DNA from: Anaerolineae bacterium
GTDB lineage: Bacteria; Chloroflexota; Anaerolineae; Epilineales; JAHCIE01
Length of the DNA stretch: 5,190 bases
Reading direction: 5' to 3'
Assembly (NCBI GenBank): GCA_026129385.1
Contig: JAHCIE010000256.1
Location: 1-5,190, forward strand
The notes under the pieces were generated by a model, which did not search any database, was not told the origin of the DNA, and was given only the letters and a program-made list of their open reading frames with translations. Below, piece by piece: positions 1-5,190 of the stretch; the first letter of the stretch is position 1, and the number at the start of each line of letters is the position of its first letter. The position numbers and the translations under genes are program-made.

Positions 1-320
1 TGACCCGGCTGGCCCCACGCCCCGCCGTGATGCCGCCACGCCTGGGCGCGCATGGCGCGGCTGACGCCGAAGATGGCCAGGGCGGCCAGGCCGATGAACA
101 GGAAGGGGGCAAAGCCGCCGGGGCCGCCTTGCCCCAGGTAGCCGCCGTAGACCAGGGGCAGCAGCGTACTGGCGGCCGCGTCACTACCGCCGCCGGACAC
201 GCGACCCAGCAGGTAGCCCTGCATCCAGGCATCGCGCTGGGCGTTGGCGTTCACCATCATGAACACGCCCAGGGCGATGAACCCCGCCACTACCACACCC
301 ATGAATCGTCGCGGAAACAT
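1..320 (-). CDS. Small two-helix membrane protein, N-terminal part (C-terminus beyond window)
   Basis: An open frame starts with ATG at 318-320 and runs leftward off the window without a stop, giving 106 complete codons. The start is supported by a strong AAGGAG ribosome site 7 nt upstream. The protein begins MFPRRFMG, with arginines before a hydrophobic helix at about residues 7-24. A Gly/Ala/Ser-rich stretch follows (about 41-70, including GGGSDAAAS and GQGGPGG), then a second helix at about 71-87. The visible end is cationic and rich in Trp/His (SRAMRAQAWRHHGGAW). By the positive-inside rule both ends would be cytoplasmic, with the Gly-rich loop outside. I do not recognise a family and assign no function. 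It lies downstream of msrB on the same strand, but a terminator separates them, so it probably has its own promoter. A weak signal-peptide-like reading of helix 1 is the main alternative. Confidence 0.7.
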   Translation of the reverse strand, partial: MFPRRFMGVVVAGFIALGVFMMVNANAQRDAWMQGYLLGRVSGGGSDAAASTLLPLVYGGYLGQGGPGGFAPFLFIGLAALAIFGVSRAMRAQAWRHHGGAWGQPG

Positions 321-327
321 TGTGCCT

Positions 328-333
328 CTCCTT
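328..333 (-). promoter_or_regulatory. Strong ribosome binding site (AAGGAG)
   Basis: On the minus strand AAGGAG lies 7 nt before the ATG at 320. This near-perfect anti-Shine-Dalgarno match fixes the start of the partial membrane protein and argues that this edge-truncated frame is a real gene. Confidence 0.75.
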
Positions 334-433
334 GTAACTCGTGGCAACCTGGGGCCGCCACGTCGGTTGAACGAGGCCAGTATCCTGCGAAGGTGTGTAG
401 AAAATGTGGAGAAGTGGGGCAGAGGTGGTGTGT

Positions 434-471
434 AACAACAGAACGAGCCGCCCCCGTCTGGGAGCGGCTCG
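434..471 (-). terminator. Intrinsic terminator downstream of msrB
   Basis: The 8-bp arms CGAGCCGC / GCGGCTCG (444-451 and 464-471) are perfectly complementary. After one C/A mismatch the stem continues with three more G-C pairs (453-455 with 460-462) around a 4-nt loop. Read leftward, the hairpin is followed by TTCTGTTGTT (443-434), a T-rich though imperfect tail. It begins about 13 nt after the msrB stop codon, so it should end the msrB transcript and insulate the membrane protein gene at 1-320. Stem strength and position make this a confident call; the interrupted T-tract is its only weakness. Confidence 0.8.
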
Positions 472-484
472 CTGCTTCTTGACC

Positions 485-928
485 TTACTCGAACAGGGCG
501 CGGTACTCGCCGTAGCCCTCCGCCTCCAACTGGTCCAGCGGCACGAAGCGCAGGGCGGCCGAGTTGATGCAGTAGCGCAGGCCCGTCGGCGCGGGGCCAT
601 CGGTGAAGACGTGGCCCAGGTGCGAGTCGCCCTGCCGGGAACGCACCTCCTCGCGAACCATCCCGTAGCGAGTGTCGCGCCGCTCCCAGACGTTGTCGCC
701 CTCCAGCGGCTGGGTGAAGCTGGGCCAGCCGCAATGGGAGTCGAACTTGTCGAGCGAACTAAACAGCGGCTCGCCGGAGACGATATCGACGTAGATGCCT
801 GGCTCGGTGTGGTCCCAGAACTCGTTGCGGAAGGGCGGCTCGGTGCCTTCCTCCTGCGTCACCTTGTACTGCATCGGCGTCAGGCGCTCGCGTAGCTCGT
901 CGGTTGTCGGCTTCTCGTAGTCTGTCAT
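485..928 (-). CDS. msrB: Peptide-methionine (R)-S-oxide reductase MsrB, zinc-less type
   Basis: This 147-residue cytoplasmic enzyme reduces the R epimer of methionine sulfoxide in oxidised proteins, using thioredoxin-type reductants. Family motifs appear in order: TEPPFRNEFWDH (29-40), GIYVDIVSGEPLFSS (44-58), DSHCGWPSF (63-71), SHLGHVF (102-108) and the catalytic RYCINSAALRF (118-128). Catalytic Cys is C120 and the probable resolving Cys is C66. These are the only cysteines, so the two CxxC zinc-binding pairs of E. coli-type MsrB are absent, as in Bacillus-like and PilB-domain forms. The length is normal for a single-domain MsrB. The frame stays open upstream to 1255, but family similarity begins at the ATG at 926-928, and a longer form would run into the nitroreductase gene. 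A modest GGGGGAAG ribosome site lies 5 nt before that ATG. The gene lies 146 bp after the nitroreductase and ends at a strong terminator. Confidence 0.95.
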   Translation of the reverse strand: MTDYEKPTTDELRERLTPMQYKVTQEEGTEPPFRNEFWDHTEPGIYVDIVSGEPLFSSLDKFDSHCGWPSFTQPLEGDNVWERRDTRYGMVREEVRSRQGDSHLGHVFTDGPAPTGLRYCINSAALRFVPLDQLEAEGYGEYRALFE

Positions 929-996
929 GGTCGCTTCCCCCGTGTGTCCATAGGTTGCGCTGTGTACCTCTTGGAGGGTGTTGGGGGGGCGAGACT

Positions 997-1025
997 TACC
1001 TACGCTGACGAAGGACGAAGGCCAA
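997..1025 (-). promoter_or_regulatory. Possible weak promoter for msrB
   Basis: On the minus strand, TTGGCC (1020-1025, 4 of 6 matches to TTGACA) is separated by exactly 17 bp from TAGGTA (997-1002, only 2 of 6 matches to TATAAT). Location in the 146-bp gap before msrB and the spacing are favourable; the -10 match is poor. msrB could instead be read through from the nitroreductase, since no clear terminator lies between them. Confidence 0.2.
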
Positions 1026-1074
1026 TCGTCTGGCGCGCACGGCCGACTGGTCCTCGGTCCCTGGTCGTCCGACC

Positions 1075-1581
1075 CTACTCGAACGCCTGGCCGTAGCGCT
1101 CGCAGGAGGCGACGGCGGCCAGGGGCTTGCGCTTCTTCTTGCCCTCGCCGATGTCCCGCGCCGGGTAGCCGAAGGGGACAATCGCCAGTACGTCCAGGTC
1201 GTCGGGGATACCCAGCAGCGGCTTGACCGCCTCCAGTCCCATGAAGCCGACCCAACTGGAGGCAACGCCCTCACCCCACGCCGTCAGCATCATCGACTGG
1301 ATGGCGCGGCTACCGTCGGACACGCCGAAGCGGCCCGGCTCGATGAGCACGACGACCGCCAGGGGCGCATGGGCGAGATACGGCCCCGTGCGGGCCAGCG
1401 CGCCCAGTTGGCGCAATGTATCGCGATTCTCCACCACCAGAAAGTGCCACGGCTGGCGGTTCATGCTGCTACCAGTGAGCCGCCCCGCCTCCACGATACG
1501 CCGCACCACATCCGGCGGAATGGGCGCATCCTGGTACTCCCGCACTGCCAGCGCCGTCCGCACCGCCTCGAAAACGTCCAT
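1075..1581 (-). CDS. Nitroreductase-family FMN oxidoreductase
   Basis: This 168-residue protein belongs to the nitroreductase-like flavoprotein family: soluble, usually homodimeric enzymes that bind FMN and use NAD(P)H to reduce nitroaromatics, quinones or other substrates. Visible landmarks are the N-terminal VREY (13-16, FMN phosphate-contact Arg), GSSMNRQPWHF (37-47, the family's PSxxNxQPWxF motif), WGEGVASSWVGF (102-113, matching the G[LV]xSxW segment), FGYPA (137-141) and the closing RKPL (151-154). It is at the short end of the family range but appears complete. The ATG at 1579-1581 matches the usual family N-terminus; upstream extension would overlap the hydrolase out of frame. That ATG lies 7 bp after the hydrolase stop, with AGGGGG overlapping the stop region as a probable ribosome site, so translation is probably coupled in a shared transcript. 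The substrate cannot be inferred. Confidence 0.92.
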   Translation of the reverse strand: MDVFEAVRTALAVREYQDAPIPPDVVRRIVEAGRLTGSSMNRQPWHFLVVENRDTLRQLGALARTGPYLAHAPLAVVVLIEPGRFGVSDGSRAIQSMMLTAWGEGVASSWVGFMGLEAVKPLLGIPDDLDVLAIVPFGYPARDIGEGKKKRKPLAAVASCERYGQAFE

Positions 1582-1588
1582 AGGCCCC

Positions 1589-3739
1589 CTACTTGCCCGC
1601 GAAGGGCAGCTTGTTCTTCTGAATGTACTCGTCGCCGAGCAGCCGCAACTGGACACTCCACGTCCGCCAGGGCAGGTCAGTACCGGGCTTGATGCCCTCG
1701 CGGTCGTTCTCCGGGTGGTACTCGAGGATACCCGCCTGGAAGCGTTGCGTCCACAGATCGCCGCGCCGCGTCGGCTCCTCCATCGGATAGCCGAAGGTCG
1801 TCTCGCGCCCATAGCGGTCGAAGAAGTCCTTGAAGCCGGTGCGCAGGCCGTCGGGGGCGACGTTGCTGACGGCGTGGCCGAGGCCCTGCGGCCCCTTGGC
1901 GAAGTACCATACGTCGGGGCCGTTCGGCCCGCCCGGCTCGACGGCCGGCGCGGCCGGGTCGGTCAGCAGCTCGGTGAGCAGGCGGCGCTGAATGCGGAAG
2001 GCTGGCGGGTTCTCCGGATGCCACTCCAGCACGGCGCGCTGGAAGTATTGCACGCACTGCTTGTTGTCCAGCGGGTCGACGATGACAGGGCTGCGCGGGT
2101 AGCCGAAGATGGTCAGCCCACCGTTGGCCTGGTAGAAGTCGAGCCAGCCGCCACCGACGGTGTAGCCCGTGTCGGCCTGCCAGCCCGCCTGACCGAGGCC
2201 CGGCGCGCCAAAGCACGCATCCACCAGCCGGGGTAGCGGCGTGTCGGCCGCCGCGCCGGCCTGCACGATGATGACGGGATCGCCGCCAATCATCAGAATC
2301 GACGGGTCACGGTTATCCGTGTCGTGGGTCGCGGCGGCCAGGTCCACCTTGTAGCCACCTTCTACGGGAGCCAGGGTCACGGGGCGGCCCGCCTTGTCCA
2401 GGGCGCGCGCCGCGTCGCCGGGCACGAAGGCCGTGATGGGCTGGCGGGTGGTGTTCCAGATCACGGTTACCAGGCTGTCGCCGCGCTGCATCCGCACGCC
2501 GACCAGTTTCCCCGGCCAGATGAACTGCCAGCGCGTGGCATTCGACGCCAGGAGCGACTGCACCTGCTCGGCGGTGGGCGGGGAGGCCGAGTCCTGCCAG
2601 AACAGGGTGGCGTTGGTCACGCCCGCAAACTCCCGCGCCGCCACCTGATAGGCCACGTAGGCCGGGCGCACGCTGCCATCGTCGCGGACCAGGCCCCAAT
2701 GGATGCCGTTGTCCGCGCCCTCGTCCCGCATCTTGTAGACCTCGAAGCGTTCGACGCCCGCCGCGCGGGCCAGGGCGGTTGTCTGGATGACCCACGCCGC
2801 CTGTTCTTGCAGGCTGGCGCGCTGGTCGGCGCGCGACAGACGCCCGGCCGGGTCGTCGGCCGGCACGACGTTGGCCTCGCCGATCCACACCGGCTTGTTC
2901 AGCCCGCGTTTCTGGAGCTGCTGGCGGAACAGGGTTGGCAGGGCGTAGGCGTTGAGGGGGCTACCGTAGCTGTGGACGATGATGCCATCGAAGAACCAGC
3001 CATTGGCGACCGACTCGGGATCGCGCGACAACGCCTCCAACACCCCCTGGATGTAGAGCGGGCGACCGGCTTCCTTGTCGAACCAGTAGGCCATGCCCGC
3101 CATGTAGACCTTCGCGCCAGGGTTGGCGGCCTTGACGGCCTGATAGCCCACCTTGAGCAGCCGCGCGTAGTCGGCCGGCGTCCCCTCCCAGAAGGCGTGG
3201 CCCTGGGCGTCGTAGACGTCCGGCTCGTTCCAGATGATCCAGCGATCGACCGTGCCCTTGTACTCGGTCGCCAGTCGATACATGAAGTTGCCCCAGACGT
3301 TGTCGGGGTCGTTCCAGGGCTTGTCCAGGCCTTTGGGAATGCCTCGCGCGCCCTGGCGATGGTCGTCGATGGCCCACGCCGGCGTATCGACGACGACGCC
3401 GACCACGTCGAAGCCGCGAGCGCGCTCGGCCTTCAGCTTGTTAGGCGGAAAGCCGCGCTCGACCAGCACGTCGTGCTGGTGCAGCGGCTGCAAATCCTTC
3501 CAGCTAAACACGACGCGCTCCCACCTGACGCCGGCCGCCTGGGCCAGGTCTGGCGCGGAGACAGCCTGCACCACGCCAAAGAAGGGATCGGCCTGGGGCA
3601 CGGCCGGTAGCGAGGCTGGCTCGTCGCTGGGGGCCACGCTGGACGGAGCGGCGCTGGCAGAGTGCGTCGCGACGAGGGTGAGCAAGATGAGCAGGCAAGT
3701 GGCGGCGAAACGCCGTCGCCACACGTGATCGTAAGGCAT
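1589..3739 (-). CDS. Secreted glycoside hydrolase clan A-like protein with two C-terminal FGYP modules
   Basis: The protein has 716 residues. Residues 1-30 form a Sec signal peptide (RRR, a hydrophobic core, then cleavage after ASA), so it is exported. Residues about 53-375 look like a (beta/alpha)8 glycosidase barrel. IIWNEPD (168-174) carries the clan A Asn-Glu acid/base pair (E172), IIVHSYGS (253-260) the usual His/Tyr of strand 6, and KPVWIGEANV (282-291) the probable nucleophile E288. Residues about 376-495 look like a beta-sandwich (VTVIWNTT and following). Two FGYP modules close the protein (about 520-592 and 631-705). The mature chain has only two cysteines, C509 and C562. The barrel is closest in motif style to GH39/GH5-type enzymes; the substrate is unknown and a non-enzymatic carbohydrate-binding role cannot be excluded. 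A TATAAT promoter lies upstream and the nitroreductase follows after 7 bp. The ATG at 3737-3739 is chosen because it gives a complete signal peptide close behind the promoter. Confidence 0.85.
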   Translation of the reverse strand: MPYDHVWRRRFAATCLLILLTLVATHSASAAPSSVAPSDEPASLPAVPQADPFFGVVQAVSAPDLAQAAGVRWERVVFSWKDLQPLHQHDVLVERGFPPNKLKAERARGFDVVGVVVDTPAWAIDDHRQGARGIPKGLDKPWNDPDNVWGNFMYRLATEYKGTVDRWIIWNEPDVYDAQGHAFWEGTPADYARLLKVGYQAVKAANPGAKVYMAGMAYWFDKEAGRPLYIQGVLEALSRDPESVANGWFFDGIIVHSYGSPLNAYALPTLFRQQLQKRGLNKPVWIGEANVVPADDPAGRLSRADQRASLQEQAAWVIQTTALARAAGVERFEVYKMRDEGADNGIHWGLVRDDGSVRPAYVAYQVAAREFAGVTNATLFWQDSASPPTAEQVQSLLASNATRWQFIWPGKLVGVRMQRGDSLVTVIWNTTRQPITAFVPGDAARALDKAGRPVTLAPVEGGYKVDLAAATHDTDNRDPSILMIGGDPVIIVQAGAAADTPLPRLVDACFGAPGLGQAGWQADTGYTVGGGWLDFYQANGGLTIFGYPRSPVIVDPLDNKQCVQYFQRAVLEWHPENPPAFRIQRRLLTELLTDPAAPAVEPGGPNGPDVWYFAKGPQGLGHAVSNVAPDGLRTGFKDFFDRYGRETTFGYPMEEPTRRGDLWTQRFQAGILEYHPENDREGIKPGTDLPWRTWSVQLRLLGDEYIQKNKLPFAGK
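1625..1849 (-). repeat. FGYP module, second copy (protein repeat)
   Basis: This encodes residues about 631-705 of the exported hydrolase-like protein. It has FGYP at 649-652, then TQRFQAGILEYHPEN at 664-678, and ends SVQLRLLGDEY. It shares order and spacing with the first copy: an aromatic-rich helix (FKDFFDRYG), FGYP, an edge strand QxFxxxxLE(W/Y)HPEN, then a (Q/R)xRLL helix. The copies are diverged at DNA level, so this is an old duplication. The role is unknown; attachment to cell wall or polysaccharide is a guess. Confidence 0.7.
1964..2182 (-). repeat. FGYP module, first copy (protein repeat)
   Basis: This encodes residues about 520-592, with DTGYTVGGGWLDFYQANGG followed by FGYP (545-548), VQYFQRAVLEWHPEN (563-577) and IQRRLLTELL. 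C562 sits just before the QYF strand and could pair with C509, upstream of the module. From memory this module type recurs in exported Chloroflexota proteins, often at C-termini and in tandem; it is the main taxonomic clue in the window. Confidence 0.7.
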
Positions 3740-3770
3740 TGGTCTCTCAATCTAGACGGCGGTACACCCA

Positions 3771-3800
3771 ATTATACGCGCAACCCGGCGCGATAGTCCC
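3771..3800 (-). promoter_or_regulatory. Promoter of the hydrolase-nitroreductase transcript
   Basis: On the minus strand a perfect TATAAT (3776 to 3771) lies about 31 bp before the hydrolase ATG. An 18-bp spacer separates it from a weak -35 element, GGGACT (3800 to 3795, 3 of 6 matches). A transcript would start near 3764, giving a leader of about 25 nt. A perfect -10 box is unlikely by chance in such GC-rich DNA. The poor -35 suggests help from an activator or a moderate basal rate. Confidence 0.6.
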
Positions 3801-3803
3801 ATC

Positions 3804-3831
3804 TAGACACGCGCTGATATGGTGCTATACT
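3804..3831 (+). promoter_or_regulatory. Promoter of the SRPBCC gene (extended -10)
   Basis: TAGACA (3804-3809, 5 of 6 matches to TTGACA) is followed after 16 bp by TATACT (3826-3831, 5 of 6 matches to TATAAT). TG at 3823-3824 gives an extended -10 (TGcTATACT). Transcription should begin near 3838. That places an in-frame ATG at 3819 outside the message and supports a start further downstream. This is the best promoter in the window. Confidence 0.65.
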
Positions 3832-3881
3832 CACGCGCGCCCCATATGCCCCGCTACCCATGCCGATCAGGAATCACCGCC

Positions 3882-4343
3882 ATGTCCCAGGCTCACGCTG
3901 AAGCGTCCGCCATCGTCAATGCCCCGCCCTCCGTCGTCTACGCCACCCTGGCCGACTATCGAACCGGCCACCCCCAGGCGCTGCCCAAGCCGACCTTTTC
4001 GGATCTGACGATCGAACAGGGGGGACAAGGAGCAGGAACCGTGTTTCGCGTCACGGTGACGGTTCTCGGCACGGCGACGAAGTATCACATGCGCGTTGCC
4101 GAGCCGCAGCCGGGGCGCGTCTTGGCGGAGACTGACCTGACGACCGGCCTCACCACCACCTTCACCGTCGACCCCATTGACGGCGGGCAGCGCTCGCGCG
4201 TGACCATCGCCACCGATTGGACCAGCCGGGGCGGCCTGGCCGGCTACGGCGAGCGGCTACTCACACCGTTCTTTATGCAGCGTATCTACGCCCAGCAACT
4301 CCGCCAGCTGGATGAAGTCATCGGACAGGGGGGACGCGCCTAA
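3882..4343 (+). CDS. SRPBCC (START-like/polyketide cyclase) family protein
   Basis: This 153-residue soluble protein has the small-ligand-binding helix-grip fold of the SRPBCC superfamily, most like polyketide cyclase/dehydrase-type members. The N-terminal strand HAEASAIVNAPPSVVYATLADY (5-26) is typical, with an Ala-Pro-Pro turn before helix 1. Alternating beta strands follow (TVFRVTVTVLG 53-63, KYHMRVAEPQPGRVLAETD 67-85, TTTFTVDPIDGGQRSRVTIATDW 91-113). A long C-terminal helix (LLTPFFMQRIYAQQLRQLDEVI, 126-147) would close the pocket. No catalytic residues can be named and the ligand is unknown. The ATG at 3882 is preferred because AGGA lies 9 nt upstream and the family fold starts soon after. 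An in-frame ATG at 3846 would add 12 residues but has no ribosome site. The gene diverges from the hydrolase, and its stop overlaps that of the convergent SulP gene. Confidence 0.88.
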   Translation: MSQAHAEASAIVNAPPSVVYATLADYRTGHPQALPKPTFSDLTIEQGGQGAGTVFRVTVTVLGTATKYHMRVAEPQPGRVLAETDLTTGLTTTFTVDPIDGGQRSRVTIATDWTSRGGLAGYGERLLTPFFMQRIYAQQLRQLDEVIGQGGRA

Positions 4344-5190
4344 TCGAGGTCAGGACTGGCGGGCGAGGCGTCGGGGGCATCTGCCCCGCGCCGGCCCTGG
4401 AAGTCCTGCACCGCGCCGTCGACGCTGCGGTAGACATTTTCCTCGCCGATGACAGTCATCGCGCCCGTCTTGCGCAGCCGGTCGCGCACCGCGCCACGCG
4501 CCTGGGCCAACAGCAACGCCACCCCTTCGCCGCGTAGAGTCCCAGCCAGTTCCTGCAGCATGTCATTGCTGGAGATATCCAGGTCGGCGCTGGCTCCGAG
4601 GTCGAGGACCACCGCGCCCGGCTGTGTCGCCGCCACCTGGCTCAGAATCTGGTCGCGCGCCACGTTGGAGTTGAAAAAGTACAGGGGCGCGTCGACGCGC
4701 AGCACGAGCATCCCAGGCACCTGCGGGTAGCGCGGGTGGCGGCTGACATCCGAGTATTCACCTGGCTGTTCCGGTACCCGGCCGAGGGTGGCGATGTAGG
4801 GGCGGCTGGCGCGATAGAGGAGCATGACCAGCGACAGTAACACCGCGATCACCAGGCCCGTCAGCACGTCGGTGGTGATGACACCGAGCAGCGCGGCCAG
4901 GGCCACCACAAAGTCGGTACGGCGCGAGGCGTAATAGCGGCGCATCTCGCCCACGTCCATCAGCCCGATCACCGAGGTGATGACGATCGCGCCGAGGGCG
5001 GCGTTGGGTAGATTGTGAAACAAGGGGGCCAGGAAAGCTACGGTCACGATGACCACGGCCGCCGTCACCAGCGACGAAACCTGGGTGCGCGCCCCGGCCG
5101 CGTCGGCCGTCGCCGTCTGGGACAGGCTGGCGTCCACTGTGAACCCCTGGAACAGGCCCGCTGACACGTTCGATGCCCCCAGCGCGATTA
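4340..5190 (-). CDS. SulP family anion transporter with STAS domain, C-terminal part (N-terminus beyond window)
   Basis: The frame enters from the right edge and gives 282 residues before TAG at 4340-4342. It begins IALGASNVSAGLFQGFTVDASLSQTATADAAGART, a segment conserved in SulP permeases (family form SGLFGGFPVTGSFSRTA). Further membrane segments lie at about 36-60, 63-79 and 92-125 of the fragment. A cytoplasmic STAS domain follows (about 159-263): LVLRVDAPLYFFNSN, VVLDLGASADLDISSNDML and the end helix. DLDISS occupies the place of the usual D(S/T)(T/S)G loop. SulP proteins move sulfate, bicarbonate, chloride or similar anions across the inner membrane; the substrate here cannot be told. 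The last 19 residues form a short acidic, Pro/Ala/Ser-rich tail. An apparent start at 5167 is GTG, an internal Val codon, because homology continues upstream. No promoter is visible because the 5' end is missing. Confidence 0.93.
   Translation of the reverse strand, partial: IALGASNVSAGLFQGFTVDASLSQTATADAAGARTQVSSLVTAAVVIVTVAFLAPLFHNLPNAALGAIVITSVIGLMDVGEMRRYYASRRTDFVVALAALLGVITTDVLTGLVIAVLLSLVMLLYRASRPYIATLGRVPEQPGEYSDVSRHPRYPQVPGMLVLRVDAPLYFFNSNVARDQILSQVAATQPGAVVLDLGASADLDISSNDMLQELAGTLRGEGVALLLAQARGAVRDRLRKTGAMTVIGEENVYRSVDGAVQDFQGRRGADAPDASPASPDLD

Noticed and set aside
377..384. GATACT as a -10 box for the small membrane protein gene
   Set aside because: It matches 4 of 6 bases, but no acceptable -35 is found at 16-18 bp, so the evidence is too weak to list.
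983..989. Run of seven G residues as a possible frameshift or phase-variation site
   Set aside because: It lies between genes and interrupts no coding frame. The neighbouring genes are intact, so there is no sign of phase switching.
929..1255. N-terminal extension of msrB to 1255
   Set aside because: The extra 109 residues are not MsrB-like, overlap the nitroreductase out of frame, and the family sequence starts at the ATG at 928.
1582..1812. N-terminal extension of the nitroreductase to 1812
   Set aside because: It would read the hydrolase coding DNA in another frame, and the translation is Arg/Ser-rich noise. The ATG at 1581 gives the normal family N-terminus.
1223..2236. 337-codon plus-strand open frame across nitroreductase and hydrolase
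   Set aside because: It spans two real minus-strand genes and their junction, has no family motifs and looks like a GC-driven shadow frame.
2324..3610. 428-codon plus-strand open frame opposite the hydrolase gene
   Set aside because: It lies wholly antisense to a gene with a signal peptide, catalytic motifs and repeats. Its translation is low-complexity, rich in Arg/Gly/Ala/Val, with no recognisable domain; long antisense frames are expected in GC-rich DNA.
3819..3881. Longer SRPBCC start at ATG 3819
   Set aside because: That ATG lies between the -35 and -10 boxes of the best plus-strand promoter, so it would not be in the message. It also lacks a ribosome site.
1..5190. CRISPR array, tRNA, rRNA, insertion sequence or prophage genes
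   Set aside because: No regular repeat-spacer pattern, no cloverleaf or rRNA motifs, no transposase or integrase motifs and no terminal inverted repeats were seen on either strand.

Overview
This GC-rich window probably comes from a member of the Chloroflexota. The main clue is the C-terminal part of the secreted glycoside hydrolase-like protein, which carries two copies of an FGYP...QxFxxxxLE(W/Y)HPEN module. From memory this module is common in exported proteins of that phylum (Chloroflexus/Roseiflexus relatives and related metagenomic bins). The MsrB and nitroreductase sequences fit but do not narrow it down. The assignment is inference, because there is no rRNA or other marker here.

Layout. 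Positions 1-320 (minus) hold the N-terminal part of a small two-helix membrane protein that runs off the left edge. Positions 485-928 (minus) encode a zinc-less MsrB methionine sulfoxide reductase, followed by a clear intrinsic terminator at 434-471. Positions 1075-1581 (minus) encode a small FMN nitroreductase-family protein. Positions 1589-3739 (minus) encode a 716-residue exported glycoside hydrolase clan A-like protein with two FGYP modules. Only 7 bp separate it from the nitroreductase, so those two genes are probably co-transcribed. Positions 3740-3881 are a divergent control region with two back-to-back sigma70-type promoters. Positions 3882-4343 (plus) encode an SRPBCC/polyketide cyclase-like protein. 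Positions 4340-5190 (minus) hold the C-terminal half of a SulP anion transporter with a STAS domain, running off the right edge. Its stop codon overlaps that of the SRPBCC gene.

How the genes fit together. The leftward set (hydrolase, nitroreductase, MsrB, small membrane protein) mixes an envelope or exported carbohydrate-active protein with two redox enzymes. A link through oxidative or redox stress is possible for MsrB and the nitroreductase but is not shown by the sequence. SRPBCC and SulP are convergent and look functionally unrelated. No mobile element, CRISPR array, tRNA or rRNA was seen, and no gap between genes exceeds about 165 bases. I found no convincing undescribed system. The most notable items are the modular exported hydrolase, the compact divergent promoter region with its paired TCTAGA sites, and the overlapping convergent stops.
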